Positions 49,790-59,546 of a DNA stretch of 64,000 nt are shown in pieces. The DNA comes from an uncultured Prevotellaceae bacterium (GTDB lineage: Bacteria > Bacteroidota > Bacteroidia > Bacteroidales > Bacteroidaceae): assembly GCA_946188395.1 (NCBI GenBank), contig CAMHUU010000013.1, positions 1 to 64,000 of the forward strand. Direction: 5' to 3'. A program made the translations under genes and the position numbers. The notes below the pieces were generated by a model that made no database searches, was not told the origin of the DNA, and worked only from the letters and a program-made list of their open reading frames with translations. Within the stretch, counting starts at the first letter, position 1; every line of letters begins with the position of its first letter.

Positions 49790-51481
49790 CTACCCGCAGA
49801 AGAACAGCACCACAATCTGTGCCGTGAAGATTCTGAGGAACATCGACAGCGGGTATACCGTCGAATAGCCCAGTGCGGGTGCTTCTTTCGAACAGATGCT
49901 GTTGGCATAGGCCAGTGCGGGGGGATCGGTATAGGTACCGGCTATCATACCCGCAATGGTGAAGTAGTTGAACTTGAACTTGATGCGTGCGATAGGACCA
50001 ACCACCAAGATGGGGATAATGGTGATGAGGAAGCCCGTCAGCACATAGAGCAGTCCGTCGCCGTCGATGACAGTCTCGAAGAACCCTGCTCCGGCCTTGA
50101 TACCCACCGATGCCAGGAACAGCACCAATCCTATCTCGCGCAGCATCATATTGGCTGACGTCGTCGTGTAGGTCACCAGGTGAATCTTATAGCCATAGCG
50201 GCCAATGAGAATGGCGATAATCAGCGGACCACCGGCCAAGCCGAGCTTTACGGGGACGGGCATGCCGGGGATGGCCAGCGGGAACGAACCGAAGATGAGT
50301 CCCAGGAAGATACCCACGAAGATGGTGGCGATATTGGGCGCATTCAGTTTCTTCAGCGAATTACCCATCTGGTTGGCCACGCGCTCTACAGCGTCCTCAG
50401 GACCTACCACCATAATCTTGTCGCCCACCTGCATGGGGAGTCCGGCAGAGGCAAAGAGGTCGATGCCGTGACGGGTGATGCGGGTGACGTTCACACCATG
50501 TACACTCGAGAAGTGCATCGATGCCAGCGTCTTGCCGTTGACCTTCGGATTGGTAATCAGAATGCGCTTCGACACCAAGGGCTGATCCTGCTGCTCGAAG
50601 TCGATGTCGAGTTTAGGACCGATGAAAGCCATAATGGCCTCCTGGTCGGCTTCTGCACATACCACCAGCATCTGGTCGCCCACATGGAAAATGGTGTCGC
50701 GGTTGGGGATGCACAGCTCACCGTCATGTACCAATCGTGACACAACGAAGTCGCGGTTCAGGAAGTCGTGCACCTGCAACAGCGTCTTGCCTTCCAAGTA
50801 TTTGTTGGTCACTTCCAGGTGCATCTTATAGGGCTTTTTGTTAGCCGCCGTCTCTTCCATCGCCTTCAGACGAGCCTCTTCCTTCTCCAGTTTGATGCTG
50901 CATATATACCTTATTAATATAATAGCACCGATGATGCCCAGCACACCCAGGGGGTAGGCACAGGCATAGGCCGATGCAATCTGGGGGGCATTCTGCCCGA
51001 ACACCGTACCCAATGCTTCATTGGCAGCACCAAGACCGGGGGTGTTGGTCACGGCGCCATACATGGTACCTACCATCATGGGCAGGTTCATCTTGTTGTT
51101 GGTATCAAAGAAGATGTAGTAGCAGGCAAACATCACCAGGATGTTCAGCAGAATGGCCGATGCGGCCAGTCCGTTAAGCTTGATGCCTTGCTTGCCGAAG
51201 GTCTCGAAGAAACCAGGACCGACCTGCAAACCAATCATGAAGACGAACAGAATGAGTCCGAAATCCTGTACGAAGGTCAGAATTGGGGTGGGGGCAGTGA
51301 AACCGATGTGCCCGGCTACGATACCGGCGAACAGCACGAAGGTGACGCCCAGCGACACACCGCCTATCTTGATTTTTCCTAAATACACACCTACGGCAAT
51401 CACCACTGCATACAGCAGTGCAATGTGTGCTACGGAGTCCGTAGTTGTAAATAATTCTCTTAACCAATGAAACGATTCCAT
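49790..51481 (-). CDS. YidE/AspT-type transporter with two TrkA-C domains
   Basis: 563 residues from ATG 51481 ([24 protein letters not shown]). A longer in-frame start would lie upstream of the promoter box at 51505-51513. Two membrane halves of about five TM each ([41 protein letters not shown]) flank two TrkA-C domains ([38 protein letters not shown]). The family includes aspartate:alanine exchangers; a dicarboxylate-related substrate would fit the neighbourhood but is not shown. Confidence 0.85.
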   Translation of the reverse strand: MESFHWLRELFTTTDSVAHIALLYAVVIAVGVYLGKIKIGGVSLGVTFVLFAGIVAGHIGFTAPTPILTFVQDFGLILFVFMIGLQVGPGFFETFGKQGIKLNGLAASAILLNILVMFACYYIFFDTNNKMNLPMMVGTMYGAVTNTPGLGAANEALGTVFGQNAPQIASAYACAYPLGVLGIIGAIILIRYICSIKLEKEEARLKAMEETAANKKPYKMHLEVTNKYLEGKTLLQVHDFLNRDFVVSRLVHDGELCIPNRDTIFHVGDQMLVVCAEADQEAIMAFIGPKLDIDFEQQDQPLVSKRILITNPKVNGKTLASMHFSSVHGVNVTRITRHGIDLFASAGLPMQVGDKIMVVGPEDAVERVANQMGNSLKKLNAPNIATIFVGIFLGLIFGSFPLAIPGMPVPVKLGLAGGPLIIAILIGRYGYKIHLVTYTTTSANMMLREIGLVLFLASVGIKAGAGFFETVIDGDGLLYVLTGFLITIIPILVVGPIARIKFKFNYFTIAGMIAGTYTDPPALAYANSICSKEAPALGYSTVYPLSMFLRIFTAQIVVLFFCG

Positions 51482-51504
51482 ACTATACTTTCTCGAAATT
51501 GCCT

Positions 51505-51513
51505 GCAAAATTA
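51505..51513 (-). promoter_or_regulatory. Promoter -7 box (TAATTTTGC) of the transporter/decarboxylase operon
   Basis: Minus-strand consensus box 23 nt before ATG 51481. It probably drives the transporter plus the gamma, biotin-carrier and beta genes. Confidence 0.7.
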
Positions 51514-51606
51514 CTAAATAATTGCGCAAAACGTGCAACTTTGTGCAACTATTTTTCATAAATATAAAATATTTATTAAATTCTTCGTTATTTCAGAATT
51601 AATTGC

Positions 51607-51615
51607 TACCTTTGC
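51607..51615 (+). promoter_or_regulatory. Promoter -7 box (TACCTTTGC) of mutA-mutB
   Basis: Consensus box about 60 nt before ATG 51675. The leader is short and I see no cobalamin-riboswitch-sized structure. Confidence 0.75.
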
Positions 51616-51674
51616 AAACGAGTTCGTCAAAAGAACAGATATTCTAAAACAACTTATATAATAAACACTATTTT

Positions 51675-53525
51675 ATGGCTAACAAAGAGAAACTCTTCAG
51701 CGAGTTCCAGGCTCCGACCAAGCAAGAATGGTTGGACAAGATTGAAGTAGACCTGAAAGGCGCCGACTTCCAGAAGCGACTCGTATGGAGAACCAACGAA
51801 GGGTTCAACGTACAACCCTTCTACCGTCGTGAGGATTTGAAAGACCTCAAGACACCCGATTCGTTACCCGGCGAATTCCCGTTTGTACGTGGTAATAAGA
51901 AAGACTCGAACGAGTGGTATGTCCGTCAGAACATTGCCGTTGCCGACCCCAAGGAGGCTAATGCCAAGGCCCTCGACATCCTGAACAAGGGTATCGATTC
52001 GCTGGGCTTCCGCATCAAGGGCAGCGACGTGAGCGCTGAGTTCATCGAGGCGCTGCTGAAGGACATCTACTGCGAGATTGTCGACCTGAACTTCCGCACC
52101 TGTCCTCACCACGCTTTGGAACTGGCACAGATTGTCGACGCCTACTTCACCAAGAAGGGCTTCGACAAGGAGAAGCTGTCGTTCACCGTGGGCTTCGACC
52201 CCATCGAGGCTATGCTCACCAAGGGCAAGGACATGACAGCGCTGCTGGCCGAGGGTCCGAAGATTGTTGAGGCCCTGAAGGACTATCCCAAGGCTCACGT
52301 GATGACTGTTCACACCGAGACGCTGAACAATGCCGGTGCTTATATCGTCCAGGAACTGGGCTATGCTCTGGCCTGGGGTAACGAGTACCTGCAGCAGTTG
52401 GTCGATGCCGGTGTCGACGTAGATCTGGCCGCCCGTCAGATGAAATTCTACATGGGCGTCAGCGAGAACTACTTCATGGAGATTGCCAAGTTCCGTGCCG
52501 CCCGTCTGCTGTGGGCTCAGATTGTGAAACAGTATGAGCCGAAGTGCGATTGCGCCTGCAAGATGACCATCAACGCCACCACCTCTACTTATAATATGAC
52601 GCTGTTCGACAGCTATGTCAACCTGCTCCGCTCTCAGACGGAGGCCATGAGTGCTGCCCTCGGTGGTGTACACTCGATGGTGGTGACGCCGTTCGACGCT
52701 CCTTACGAGAAGGCTACCGACTTCAGCGAGCGCATTGCCCGCAACCAGCAGCTGCTGATTAAGGAGGAGAGCCACTTCGACCGTATCGTCGACCCGTCAG
52801 CCGGTTCTTACTATATCGAACACCTCACCGATGCACTCGCTCAGGAGGGTTGGAAACTGTTCCTGAAGATTGAGGAAGAGGGTGGTTTCCTGGCTGCTGT
52901 CAAGGCTGGTACCGTTCAGGACGACATCAACGCCACCAATGTGAAGCGTCACGGCGATGCTGCCAAGCGTAAGGAGTTCCTGCTGGGTACCAACCAGTTC
53001 CCGAACTTCACCGAAAAGAGCGAAGGCAAGCGTGCTGTTGCCGGTAAGGCTTGCTGTCATGGTGGTGAGTGCGAGGCTCCCTTCAAGAAGCTCGAGACCA
53101 CCCGTCTGGCTGCCGACTTCGAGGATCTGCGCATCCACACAGAAGAAACCAAGGTTCCCGTGGCCTTCATGCTGACCATCGGTAATCTGGCCATGCGTCA
53201 GGCCCGTGCCCAGTTCTCGTGCAACTTCCTGGCTTGCGCTGGTTACAAGGTCATCGACAACCTCGGATTCAAGACTGTCGAGGAGGGTGTTGACGCTGCT
53301 CTGGCTGCTAAGGCCGATATCGTAGTCATCTGCTCTTCCGACGATGAGTATGCTGAGTATGCCATCCCCGCCTTCAAGTATCTGGACGGACGTGCCATGT
53401 TCGTCGTAGCCGGTGCTCCTGCTTGCATGGAGGACCTGAAGGCCGCCGGCATCGAGAACTTCGTCCACGTCAAGTGCAACGTGCTCGAGACTTTGAAAGA
53501 ATATAATCAGAAACTTGGTATTTAA
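51675..53525 (+). CDS. mutA: Methylmalonyl-CoA mutase small subunit
   Basis: 616 residues, usual length. Begins LFSEFQAPTKQEWLDKIEVDLKGADFQKRLVWRTNEGFNVQPFY, typical of the small subunit. The TIM-barrel and degenerate B12-binding-like C-terminal half follow without the DxHxxG motif. With MutB it forms the heterodimer converting succinyl-CoA to (R)-methylmalonyl-CoA; MutA is non-catalytic. Oddities: two Cys clusters, KCDCACKM (about 290-297) and ACCHGGECE (about 457-465), in likely loop regions. 19 bp separate it from mutB. Confidence 0.95.
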   Translation: MANKEKLFSEFQAPTKQEWLDKIEVDLKGADFQKRLVWRTNEGFNVQPFYRREDLKDLKTPDSLPGEFPFVRGNKKDSNEWYVRQNIAVADPKEANAKALDILNKGIDSLGFRIKGSDVSAEFIEALLKDIYCEIVDLNFRTCPHHALELAQIVDAYFTKKGFDKEKLSFTVGFDPIEAMLTKGKDMTALLAEGPKIVEALKDYPKAHVMTVHTETLNNAGAYIVQELGYALAWGNEYLQQLVDAGVDVDLAARQMKFYMGVSENYFMEIAKFRAARLLWAQIVKQYEPKCDCACKMTINATTSTYNMTLFDSYVNLLRSQTEAMSAALGGVHSMVVTPFDAPYEKATDFSERIARNQQLLIKEESHFDRIVDPSAGSYYIEHLTDALAQEGWKLFLKIEEEGGFLAAVKAGTVQDDINATNVKRHGDAAKRKEFLLGTNQFPNFTEKSEGKRAVAGKACCHGGECEAPFKKLETTRLAADFEDLRIHTEETKVPVAFMLTIGNLAMRQARAQFSCNFLACAGYKVIDNLGFKTVEEGVDAALAAKADIVVICSSDDEYAEYAIPAFKYLDGRAMFVVAGAPACMEDLKAAGIENFVHVKCNVLETLKEYNQKLGI

Positions 53526-53544
53526 AGAATAGGAGACTTGAATT

Positions 53545-55710
53545 ATGCGTAAACAGTTTAAAGATATTGATATCTATGCAGGCATCAAGGCTCAAGATGG
53601 TGCCAAGTGGATTGCCGACAATCATATTGAGGCCAACTGGAAGACCCCAGAGCACATTGAGGTTCGCCCAGTATATACTAAGGAAGACCTCGAAGGTATG
53701 GAACACCTCGACTTTACAGCTGGTATTCCTCCTTATCTGCGTGGTCCTTACTCTATGATGTACCCCTTCAAGCCTTGGACCATCCGTCAGTATGCCGGAT
53801 TCTCTACCGCTGAAGAGTCAAACGCTTTCTATCGCCGTAACCTGGCCTCTGGTCAGAAGGGACTTTCTGTAGCCTTCGACCTTCCTACTCACCGTGGTTA
53901 CGACCCCGATAACGCTCGTGTTGTGGGCGATGTTGGTAAGGCTGGTGTATCAATCTGTAACGAGGAGAACATGAAGGTGCTCTTCTCTGGTATCCCCTTG
54001 AACAAGATGTCTGTATCAATGACCATGAACGGTGCCGTACTGCCTATCCTGGCATTCTACATCGTGGCTGGTCTGGAGCAGGGCGCTCAGCTCGAGGAGA
54101 TGGCTGGTACTATCCAGAACGATATCCTGAAGGAGTTCATGGTGCGTAACACCTATATCTACCCACCTGCATTCTCGATGAAGATTATCGCCGATATCTT
54201 CGAGTATACCTCACAGAAGATGCCTAAGTTCAACTCTATCTCTATCTCTGGTTACCACATGCAGGAGGCTGGAGCTACGGCTGATATCGAGTTGGCTTAC
54301 ACCTTGGCCGATGGTATGGACTACCTGCGTACTGGTGTGAATGCTGGTATCGATGTGGATGCTTTCGCTCCACGACTCAGCTTCTTCTGGGCTATCGGTA
54401 TGAACCACTTCATGGAGATTGCCAAGATGCGTGCTGGTCGTCTGCTGTGGGCTAAGATTGTTAAGAGCTTTGGCGCTAAGAATCCTAAGTCGCTGGCGCT
54501 GCGTACACACTCTCAGACCTCTGGTTGGTCGCTCACCGAGCAGGATCCCTTCAACAACGTAGGTCGTACCTGTATCGAGGCTATGGCTGCCGTACTGGGT
54601 CACACCCAGTCTCTGCACACCAACGCCCTCGACGAGGCTATCGCTCTGCCTACCGATTTCTCTGCCCGTATCGCTCGTAACACTCAGATCTACATCCAGA
54701 ACGAGACTAAGGTCTGCAAGCAGATTGACCCATGGGCTGGTTCTTACTATGTGGAGACTCTGACCAACGAACTGGTTCACAAGGCTTGGGAGCATATTCA
54801 GGAGATTGAGAAGCTGGGCGGTATGGCTAAGGCCATCGAGACCGGTCTGCCAAAGATGCGTATCGAGGAGGCTGCAGCCCGCACGCAGGCTCGTATCGAC
54901 TCGGGTGTTCAGACCATCGTGGGTACCAATAAGTATCGCCTTGAGCACGAGGATCCTATCGATATCCTCGAGGTGGACAATACCGCTGTACGCAAGCAGC
55001 AGGAGGAGAGTCTTAAGGAGGTTCGCGGCAGTCGCGATGAGGCTGCATGCCAGGCCGCTCTGAAGGCTATTACCGAGTGCGTGCGCGACTTCCAGGAGGG
55101 CCGTAAGAGCGAGAACAACCTGCTCGATCTGGCTGTTAAGGCTGCTCAGTTGCGTTGTACGCTGGGTGAGATTTCAGATGCCTGCGAGGAGATCGTGGGT
55201 CGTTATAAGGCAGTAATCAGAACAATTTCAGGCGTGTATAGTTCAGAATCAAAGAACGATAGCGACTTCGAGTTGGCTTGCAAGCTGACCGATGAGTTCG
55301 CAGAGAAGGAAGGTCGCCGTCCTCGTATCTTCATCGCCAAGATGGGTCAGGATGGTCACGACCGTGGTGCAAAGGTAGTAGCTACTGGTTATGCAGACTG
55401 TGGCTTCGATGTGGATATGGGACCATTGTTCCAGACTCCTGCCGAGGCCGCTCGCGAGGCTGTAGAGAACGACGTTCATGTCGTTGGTGCCTCTTCGTTG
55501 GCTGCTGGTCACAAGACGCTTATCCCACAGCTTATTGAGGAACTGAAGAAACTGGGTCGCGAAGACATCATGGTCATTGCCGGTGGTGTCATTCCCGCTC
55601 AGGACTACGACTTCCTCTATCAGGCTGGCGTTGCCGCCATCTTCGGTCCCGGTACTTCCGTTGCGAAGGCCGCTGTCGAGATGATGAAGATTCTGCTCGA
55701 TAAGGAGTAA
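53545..55710 (+). CDS. mutB: Methylmalonyl-CoA mutase large (catalytic) subunit
   Basis: 721 residues. Substrate-binding barrel with [45 protein letters not shown] (CoA-ester binding region). C-terminal B12 domain with [32 protein letters not shown], where the DxHxxG His is the lower cobalt ligand, and [25 protein letters not shown]. Key enzyme of the succinate-propionate route. An intrinsic terminator follows directly. Confidence 0.97.
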   Translation: MRKQFKDIDIYAGIKAQDGAKWIADNHIEANWKTPEHIEVRPVYTKEDLEGMEHLDFTAGIPPYLRGPYSMMYPFKPWTIRQYAGFSTAEESNAFYRRNLASGQKGLSVAFDLPTHRGYDPDNARVVGDVGKAGVSICNEENMKVLFSGIPLNKMSVSMTMNGAVLPILAFYIVAGLEQGAQLEEMAGTIQNDILKEFMVRNTYIYPPAFSMKIIADIFEYTSQKMPKFNSISISGYHMQEAGATADIELAYTLADGMDYLRTGVNAGIDVDAFAPRLSFFWAIGMNHFMEIAKMRAGRLLWAKIVKSFGAKNPKSLALRTHSQTSGWSLTEQDPFNNVGRTCIEAMAAVLGHTQSLHTNALDEAIALPTDFSARIARNTQIYIQNETKVCKQIDPWAGSYYVETLTNELVHKAWEHIQEIEKLGGMAKAIETGLPKMRIEEAAARTQARIDSGVQTIVGTNKYRLEHEDPIDILEVDNTAVRKQQEESLKEVRGSRDEAACQAALKAITECVRDFQEGRKSENNLLDLAVKAAQLRCTLGEISDACEEIVGRYKAVIRTISGVYSSESKNDSDFELACKLTDEFAEKEGRRPRIFIAKMGQDGHDRGAKVVATGYADCGFDVDMGPLFQTPAEAAREAVENDVHVVGASSLAAGHKTLIPQLIEELKKLGREDIMVIAGGVIPAQDYDFLYQAGVAAIFGPGTSVAKAAVEMMKILLDKE

Positions 55711-55719
55711 TGAAAAAAG

Positions 55720-55745
55720 CCCCGCTAATTGGCGGGGTTTTTTAT
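55720..55745 (+). terminator. Intrinsic terminator of mutA-mutB
   Basis: CCCCGC (55720-55725) pairs with GCGGGG (55732-55737) across TAATTG, followed by a run of T. Confidence 0.88.
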
Positions 55746-55755
55746 TTTTTTTTCG

Positions 55756-55764
55756 TACCTTTGC
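55756..55764 (+). promoter_or_regulatory. Promoter -7 box (TACCTTTGC) of the methyltransferase gene
   Basis: Consensus box directly behind the mutB terminator and 22 nt before ATG 55787. Confidence 0.75.
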
Positions 55765-55786
55765 ACGCAAATTAAACCATAGTGGT

Positions 55787-56695
55787 ATGAATCCGAATTA
55801 CAGTCTTTATCAGCTCCATGCCAAGATTGATGCTATGGAGAAGTTTCTCAACCTCGACAAGTTCATCGAGGGCGAAAAGAATTCCTTAGAACAGATACGG
55901 TCCTATTTCAAAGTCAACGACTGGGCATATCGCCACTACCATTCGCAGGATGGCTTTATGCATTTCAGAATTGCTTCCAACGGCTGTTTCACCGACGAGG
56001 ATGTGTATTATCAGCCCGATGCCGTGTCGCAGTTCATCAAGCCTGGTCACGTCGTCATGGAACTTGGTTTCGGTCAGGGAGCCAATCTGCTCTATCTGGC
56101 CCGTTGTCATCCCGAGGCCCGTTTTATCGGTGTCGACCTGTCACCGCTGAAACGCGACGATGTCCCCCAGAATGTCAGTACCTATCAGCAGGACTACAGC
56201 AGTTTGGCGCAGTTTGGCGACAATTCCGTCGATGTGGTGTATGCCTTCGAGACCGTCGTCCACAATACCGACAAGGAGAAAATCTACCGCGAGGTCAGCC
56301 GTGTGCTGAAACCCGGTGGTGTCGTCGTTGTGTTCGACTATGCCCTTGCGGCAAAGTTCGAAACTTACGACCCGAAAATTCAGAAGGCCATCGCCCTGAT
56401 TTCGAAGGGTGGGGCAGCGGCCATGATTGAGTCGCTGGAAGAGTTGAATTCACACTACACCAACTGCGGTCTGAAGATTGAGCAAAGCATCGACCACACG
56501 CGTGCTACGCTGCCCGATCTGAAGCGTCTGGAGCGTAAGGCTGCCAAGATCCTGACGCGCCCCGGGCTGGCCAAGCTGATGTTCTGGCTGTTGCCCGACC
56601 AGTTTGTGTCGAACATCATTCTCGGCTATTTAGGCTACGATTCCGGTAATGCCGCCATCGGTACCTATCACGAGTGGATACTCCGCAAGCCTTAG
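55787..56695 (+). CDS. Class I SAM-dependent methyltransferase
   Basis: 302 residues. An N-terminal 75-residue extension precedes a Rossmann methyltransferase core: motif I VVMELGFGQGANLLYLAR, acidic end of strand 2 FIGVDLSP, motif post-II DNSVDVVYAFETVVH and motif III LKPGGVVVVFDY. The C-terminal helical part (KLMFWLLPDQFVSNIILGYLGYDSG) resembles lipid/sterol-type small-molecule methyltransferases. Substrate unknown. Own promoter and terminator. Confidence 0.85.
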   Translation: MNPNYSLYQLHAKIDAMEKFLNLDKFIEGEKNSLEQIRSYFKVNDWAYRHYHSQDGFMHFRIASNGCFTDEDVYYQPDAVSQFIKPGHVVMELGFGQGANLLYLARCHPEARFIGVDLSPLKRDDVPQNVSTYQQDYSSLAQFGDNSVDVVYAFETVVHNTDKEKIYREVSRVLKPGGVVVVFDYALAAKFETYDPKIQKAIALISKGGAAAMIESLEELNSHYTNCGLKIEQSIDHTRATLPDLKRLERKAAKILTRPGLAKLMFWLLPDQFVSNIILGYLGYDSGNAAIGTYHEWILRKP

Positions 56696-56725
56696 TCCCA
56701 AAAAGCTGAGCGAATGCGAAAAATA

Positions 56726-56762
56726 AAAGGAGCCCCTTCATCACGAGGGAGCTCCTTTTCAG
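56726..56762. terminator. Bidirectional terminator hairpin between converging genes
   Basis: AAAGGAGC (56726-56733) pairs with GCTCCTTT (56751-56758), with further pairing of CCCTTC and GAGGG inside. A and T runs on both sides allow function for both converging genes. Confidence 0.85.
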
Positions 56763-56804
56763 ATTTACTTTCTTTTCTATGAAATATATAATCTGTCTGT
56801 TTAT

Positions 56805-57314
56805 TTACTCGTAATATTCGATGGTGCGGGTCTGTTCCATCTCCTGACCCATCATCGAAGCCTTGCGGCTAATCCAGTTGCCCTTGGCGTCATACTTGTA
56901 GTCGGTGTAGGGATTCTCCATCTCTTGGCCGCCCATGTTGATTTTCTCTGAGGCAGGGGCACCCTTCTCGTTATACGTGCGGGTGGTCGTCATGTCGTTG
57001 CCCATCATGTTCATCGACTGCGTCTTGATGCGGCCGTTCTCCCAAGTATACTTGATGGTCACCTCGTTACCCATCATGCTCATCTTTACTGACGTCAGAT
57101 AGCCGTTGGCGTCGTACTGAGCGTCCGACATGCCTTCGCGCGACATCTTACCGTCCTTCGAGAAATTGATGACGAAATCGCGGCCCATCATCGAACTCTT
57201 GATACACTTCACGGCACCCGTGGCATCGTTAGCCTCTACGTCGTGGAACTTCGTTTGTGCCTGCATGCCCAGCGAGAGCGCCAGCAGAGACAGCATCAAA
57301 AATACTTTTTTCAT
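56805..57314 (-). CDS. Secreted MMG-repeat protein
   Basis: 169 residues with signal peptide (LGMQA-QT). The mature chain repeats a unit of about 25-30 residues built on (S/N)MMG(R/N/Q)(E/D): SSMMGRDF, SMMGNEV, NMMGNDM, NMGGQEM, SMMGQEM. These alternate with YDANGYLTSVK / YDAKGNWISRK strands that resemble RHS/YD-type repeats. Small beta-repeat protein of unknown role. I see no consensus promoter box directly upstream. Confidence 0.7.
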   Translation of the reverse strand: MKKVFLMLSLLALSLGMQAQTKFHDVEANDATGAVKCIKSSMMGRDFVINFSKDGKMSREGMSDAQYDANGYLTSVKMSMMGNEVTIKYTWENGRIKTQSMNMMGNDMTTTRTYNEKGAPASEKINMGGQEMENPYTDYKYDAKGNWISRKASMMGQEMEQTRTIEYYE

Positions 57315-57410
57315 TTTTTCGTTTTTGTTAGTTAATTAAATGATGTGATAAATTAGTCAGTTTTTACCTTTGACGAACATGATTGTAAAAGGTTTAATCA
57401 GTTATAAAAA

Positions 57411-59516
57411 TTATTTGAACTTCACGCCCATGTTGTAGAGGATGAACGAGTAGATGTCGGCTTGTTCCTCGAGGACTTTTGCCAGGGGCTTGCCACCGCC
57501 GTGTCCGGCCTTGGTGTCGATGCGGATGAGCACGGGGTTGGGTCCCTGGTGGCACTCCTGCAGGGTGGCTGCGAACTTAAAGGAGTGGGCAGGGACGACA
57601 CGGTCGTCGTGATCGGCTGTGGTGACGAGGGTGGCAGGGTAGGCGGTGCCGGGCTTCAGATTGTGGAGTGGGGAATAGGCCCGCAGATAATTGAACATCT
57701 CGGGGGAGTCCTCGCTGGTGCCGTAGTCGCTGGCCCAGTTCCAGCCGATGGTGAAGCGATGGTAGCGCAGCATGTCCATGACACCCACCTCGGGGACGGC
57801 GACACGGAACAGGTCGGGACGTTGCGTCATGCAGGCTCCGACGAGCAGTCCGCCATTGGAACCGCCAACGATGGCGAGGCGGTCCTTGGTGGTGTAGCCC
57901 TCGGCGATGAGCCACTCGGCAGCGGCGATGAAGTCGTCGAACACGTTCTGCTTCTGCATCTTGGTGCCGGCTAAGTGCCATTCTTCGCCATACTCATTGC
58001 CTCCGCGCAGGTTGACTTGGGCATAGATGCCGCCCTGCTCGAGGAACGGGATGCGCGATGCCGAGAAGCCCGGGCCGAGCGAGATGTTGAAGCCGCCATA
58101 GCCGTAGAGGTAGACGGGATTGCGGCCGTTGCGCTTCAGGCCTTTCTTGTAAGTGAGGAACATGGGTATGCGCGTGCCGTCCTTGCTCTGGAAGAATACC
58201 TGTTCGCTGGTGAAGTCGTCGAGCCGGAAGGCTACCTTGGGTGCATAGTAGAGCGTGCTCTTGTCGTTGGCGATGTCGTAGCGGTAGATGGTGCCGGGCT
58301 GGGTGAACGACGTGAAAGAGTAGAAGCACTCGGGCTGGTCCTTCTTGCCGCTGAAGCCCACGCTGCCTACGGAAGGCAGGGTGACCTGATGGCGCAGACG
58401 GCCGTCGAGGTCGTAGACGTAAGCATGGTCGGAGGCGTCCTGATTGTAGGTGAGGATGAGCATGCCGCTGACGGCAGCTGCACCGTCGAGGGTGTATTGT
58501 TGTTCAGGGATGAGTTCCTGCCAGTCGTTGAGTCCGGGGTGGCGCAGGTCGGTGACCATGAGGCGTCCGCGGGGTGCCTTGTAGTTGGTGAAGAGGTAGA
58601 GCTTGTCGCCCATGGTGAGCACGGGGCTGTACTGATAATCCATGTCGGATGTCATCTGAATGAACTGTGAATCCGGCTGGCGTAAATCTCTGACGAAGAG
58701 GTTGTTACCGGCTCCTGCGCCAGCCTCATAGAGGTACATGACGGTCTCTTCCTCGTTGATGTCAGCGTAATAGAAGCGCTTGGGCTGTGAGGGGTTCTGA
58801 TAGAACAGCACGTCGGCCGACTGCGGGGTACCAATCTTGTGATAGTAGATTTTGTGAACCTCGTTGACGTTCGAGAATTCCTTGCCCTGCTCGGGGGCAT
58901 CGTAGGCGCTGTAGTAGAAGCCGTCGCCCTGCCATGCAGCTCCCGAGAACTTAGCCCAGAGGATGTGGTCGGAGGTGAGTTGGCCGGTCTTGAGGTCGAT
59001 GACGAAGAACTCTTCCCAGTCGCTGCCCGAGCGCGAGATGGAGTAGGCCGCCCACTTACCATTATGTGAGAAGGAAAGCGACTTGAGGGCCACCGTTCCG
59101 TCGGTGCTCAGCGCGTTGGGATCGAGGAAGACGCGCTGCGGGCCGCCCAGTTCGTCCATCTGATAGATGACGCTCTGGTTCTGCAGTCCAGTACGCCCCG
59201 AGACGTACCACTTGCCGTGATGCTTGGAGGGGGCAGAACTGGTGTCGTAGTTGACGACCTGCTGGAGGCGCTTCAGGAGTTTCTGACGGAAGGGAATCTT
59301 TTCGAGATAGGCGTTGGTCACCTTGTTTTCGGCCTCGACCCATGCGGCGGTCTGTGCCGAGGTGTCGTTCTCGAGCCAGCGGTAGGGGTCGGCGACCTTT
59401 ACGCCGAAGTATTCGTCGACGGTGCCGTCCTTGGCGGCCTTGGGATACTGGATTTGCTGTGCCATAGCAGTTGTCGTGGCGAGGGTTGCCATCAGTGTAA
59501 AAATACTTTTTTTCAT
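57411..59516 (-). CDS. Secreted prolyl oligopeptidase (S9A family)
   Basis: 701 residues with signal peptide (TTTAMA-QQ). Seven-bladed propeller begins YPKAAKDGTVDEYFGVKVADPYRWLEND. The alpha/beta-hydrolase domain has the nucleophile in VGGSNGGLLVGACMTQRP, catalytic Asp in TTADHDDRVVPAHSFKF and His in TKAGHGGGKP. It cleaves after proline in short peptides; the signal peptide places it in the periplasm. It lies 30 bp behind glutamine synthetase on the same strand with no clear promoter of its own. Confidence 0.95.
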   Translation of the reverse strand: MKKSIFTLMATLATTTAMAQQIQYPKAAKDGTVDEYFGVKVADPYRWLENDTSAQTAAWVEAENKVTNAYLEKIPFRQKLLKRLQQVVNYDTSSAPSKHHGKWYVSGRTGLQNQSVIYQMDELGGPQRVFLDPNALSTDGTVALKSLSFSHNGKWAAYSISRSGSDWEEFFVIDLKTGQLTSDHILWAKFSGAAWQGDGFYYSAYDAPEQGKEFSNVNEVHKIYYHKIGTPQSADVLFYQNPSQPKRFYYADINEEETVMYLYEAGAGAGNNLFVRDLRQPDSQFIQMTSDMDYQYSPVLTMGDKLYLFTNYKAPRGRLMVTDLRHPGLNDWQELIPEQQYTLDGAAAVSGMLILTYNQDASDHAYVYDLDGRLRHQVTLPSVGSVGFSGKKDQPECFYSFTSFTQPGTIYRYDIANDKSTLYYAPKVAFRLDDFTSEQVFFQSKDGTRIPMFLTYKKGLKRNGRNPVYLYGYGGFNISLGPGFSASRIPFLEQGGIYAQVNLRGGNEYGEEWHLAGTKMQKQNVFDDFIAAAEWLIAEGYTTKDRLAIVGGSNGGLLVGACMTQRPDLFRVAVPEVGVMDMLRYHRFTIGWNWASDYGTSEDSPEMFNYLRAYSPLHNLKPGTAYPATLVTTADHDDRVVPAHSFKFAATLQECHQGPNPVLIRIDTKAGHGGGKPLAKVLEEQADIYSFILYNMGVKFK

Positions 59517-59546
59517 ATTGGGTTGATGTTTGTTGTGTCGTTATGT

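Noticed and set aside
51482..51559. Longer start for the YidE-type transporter at 51559
   Set aside because: The extra residues lie upstream of the promoter box at 51505-51513 and are not signal- or membrane-like.
51482..51674. Possible cobalamin riboswitch before mutA-mutB
   Set aside because: The leader after the promoter is only about 60 nt and no B12-box-like conserved segment is visible.
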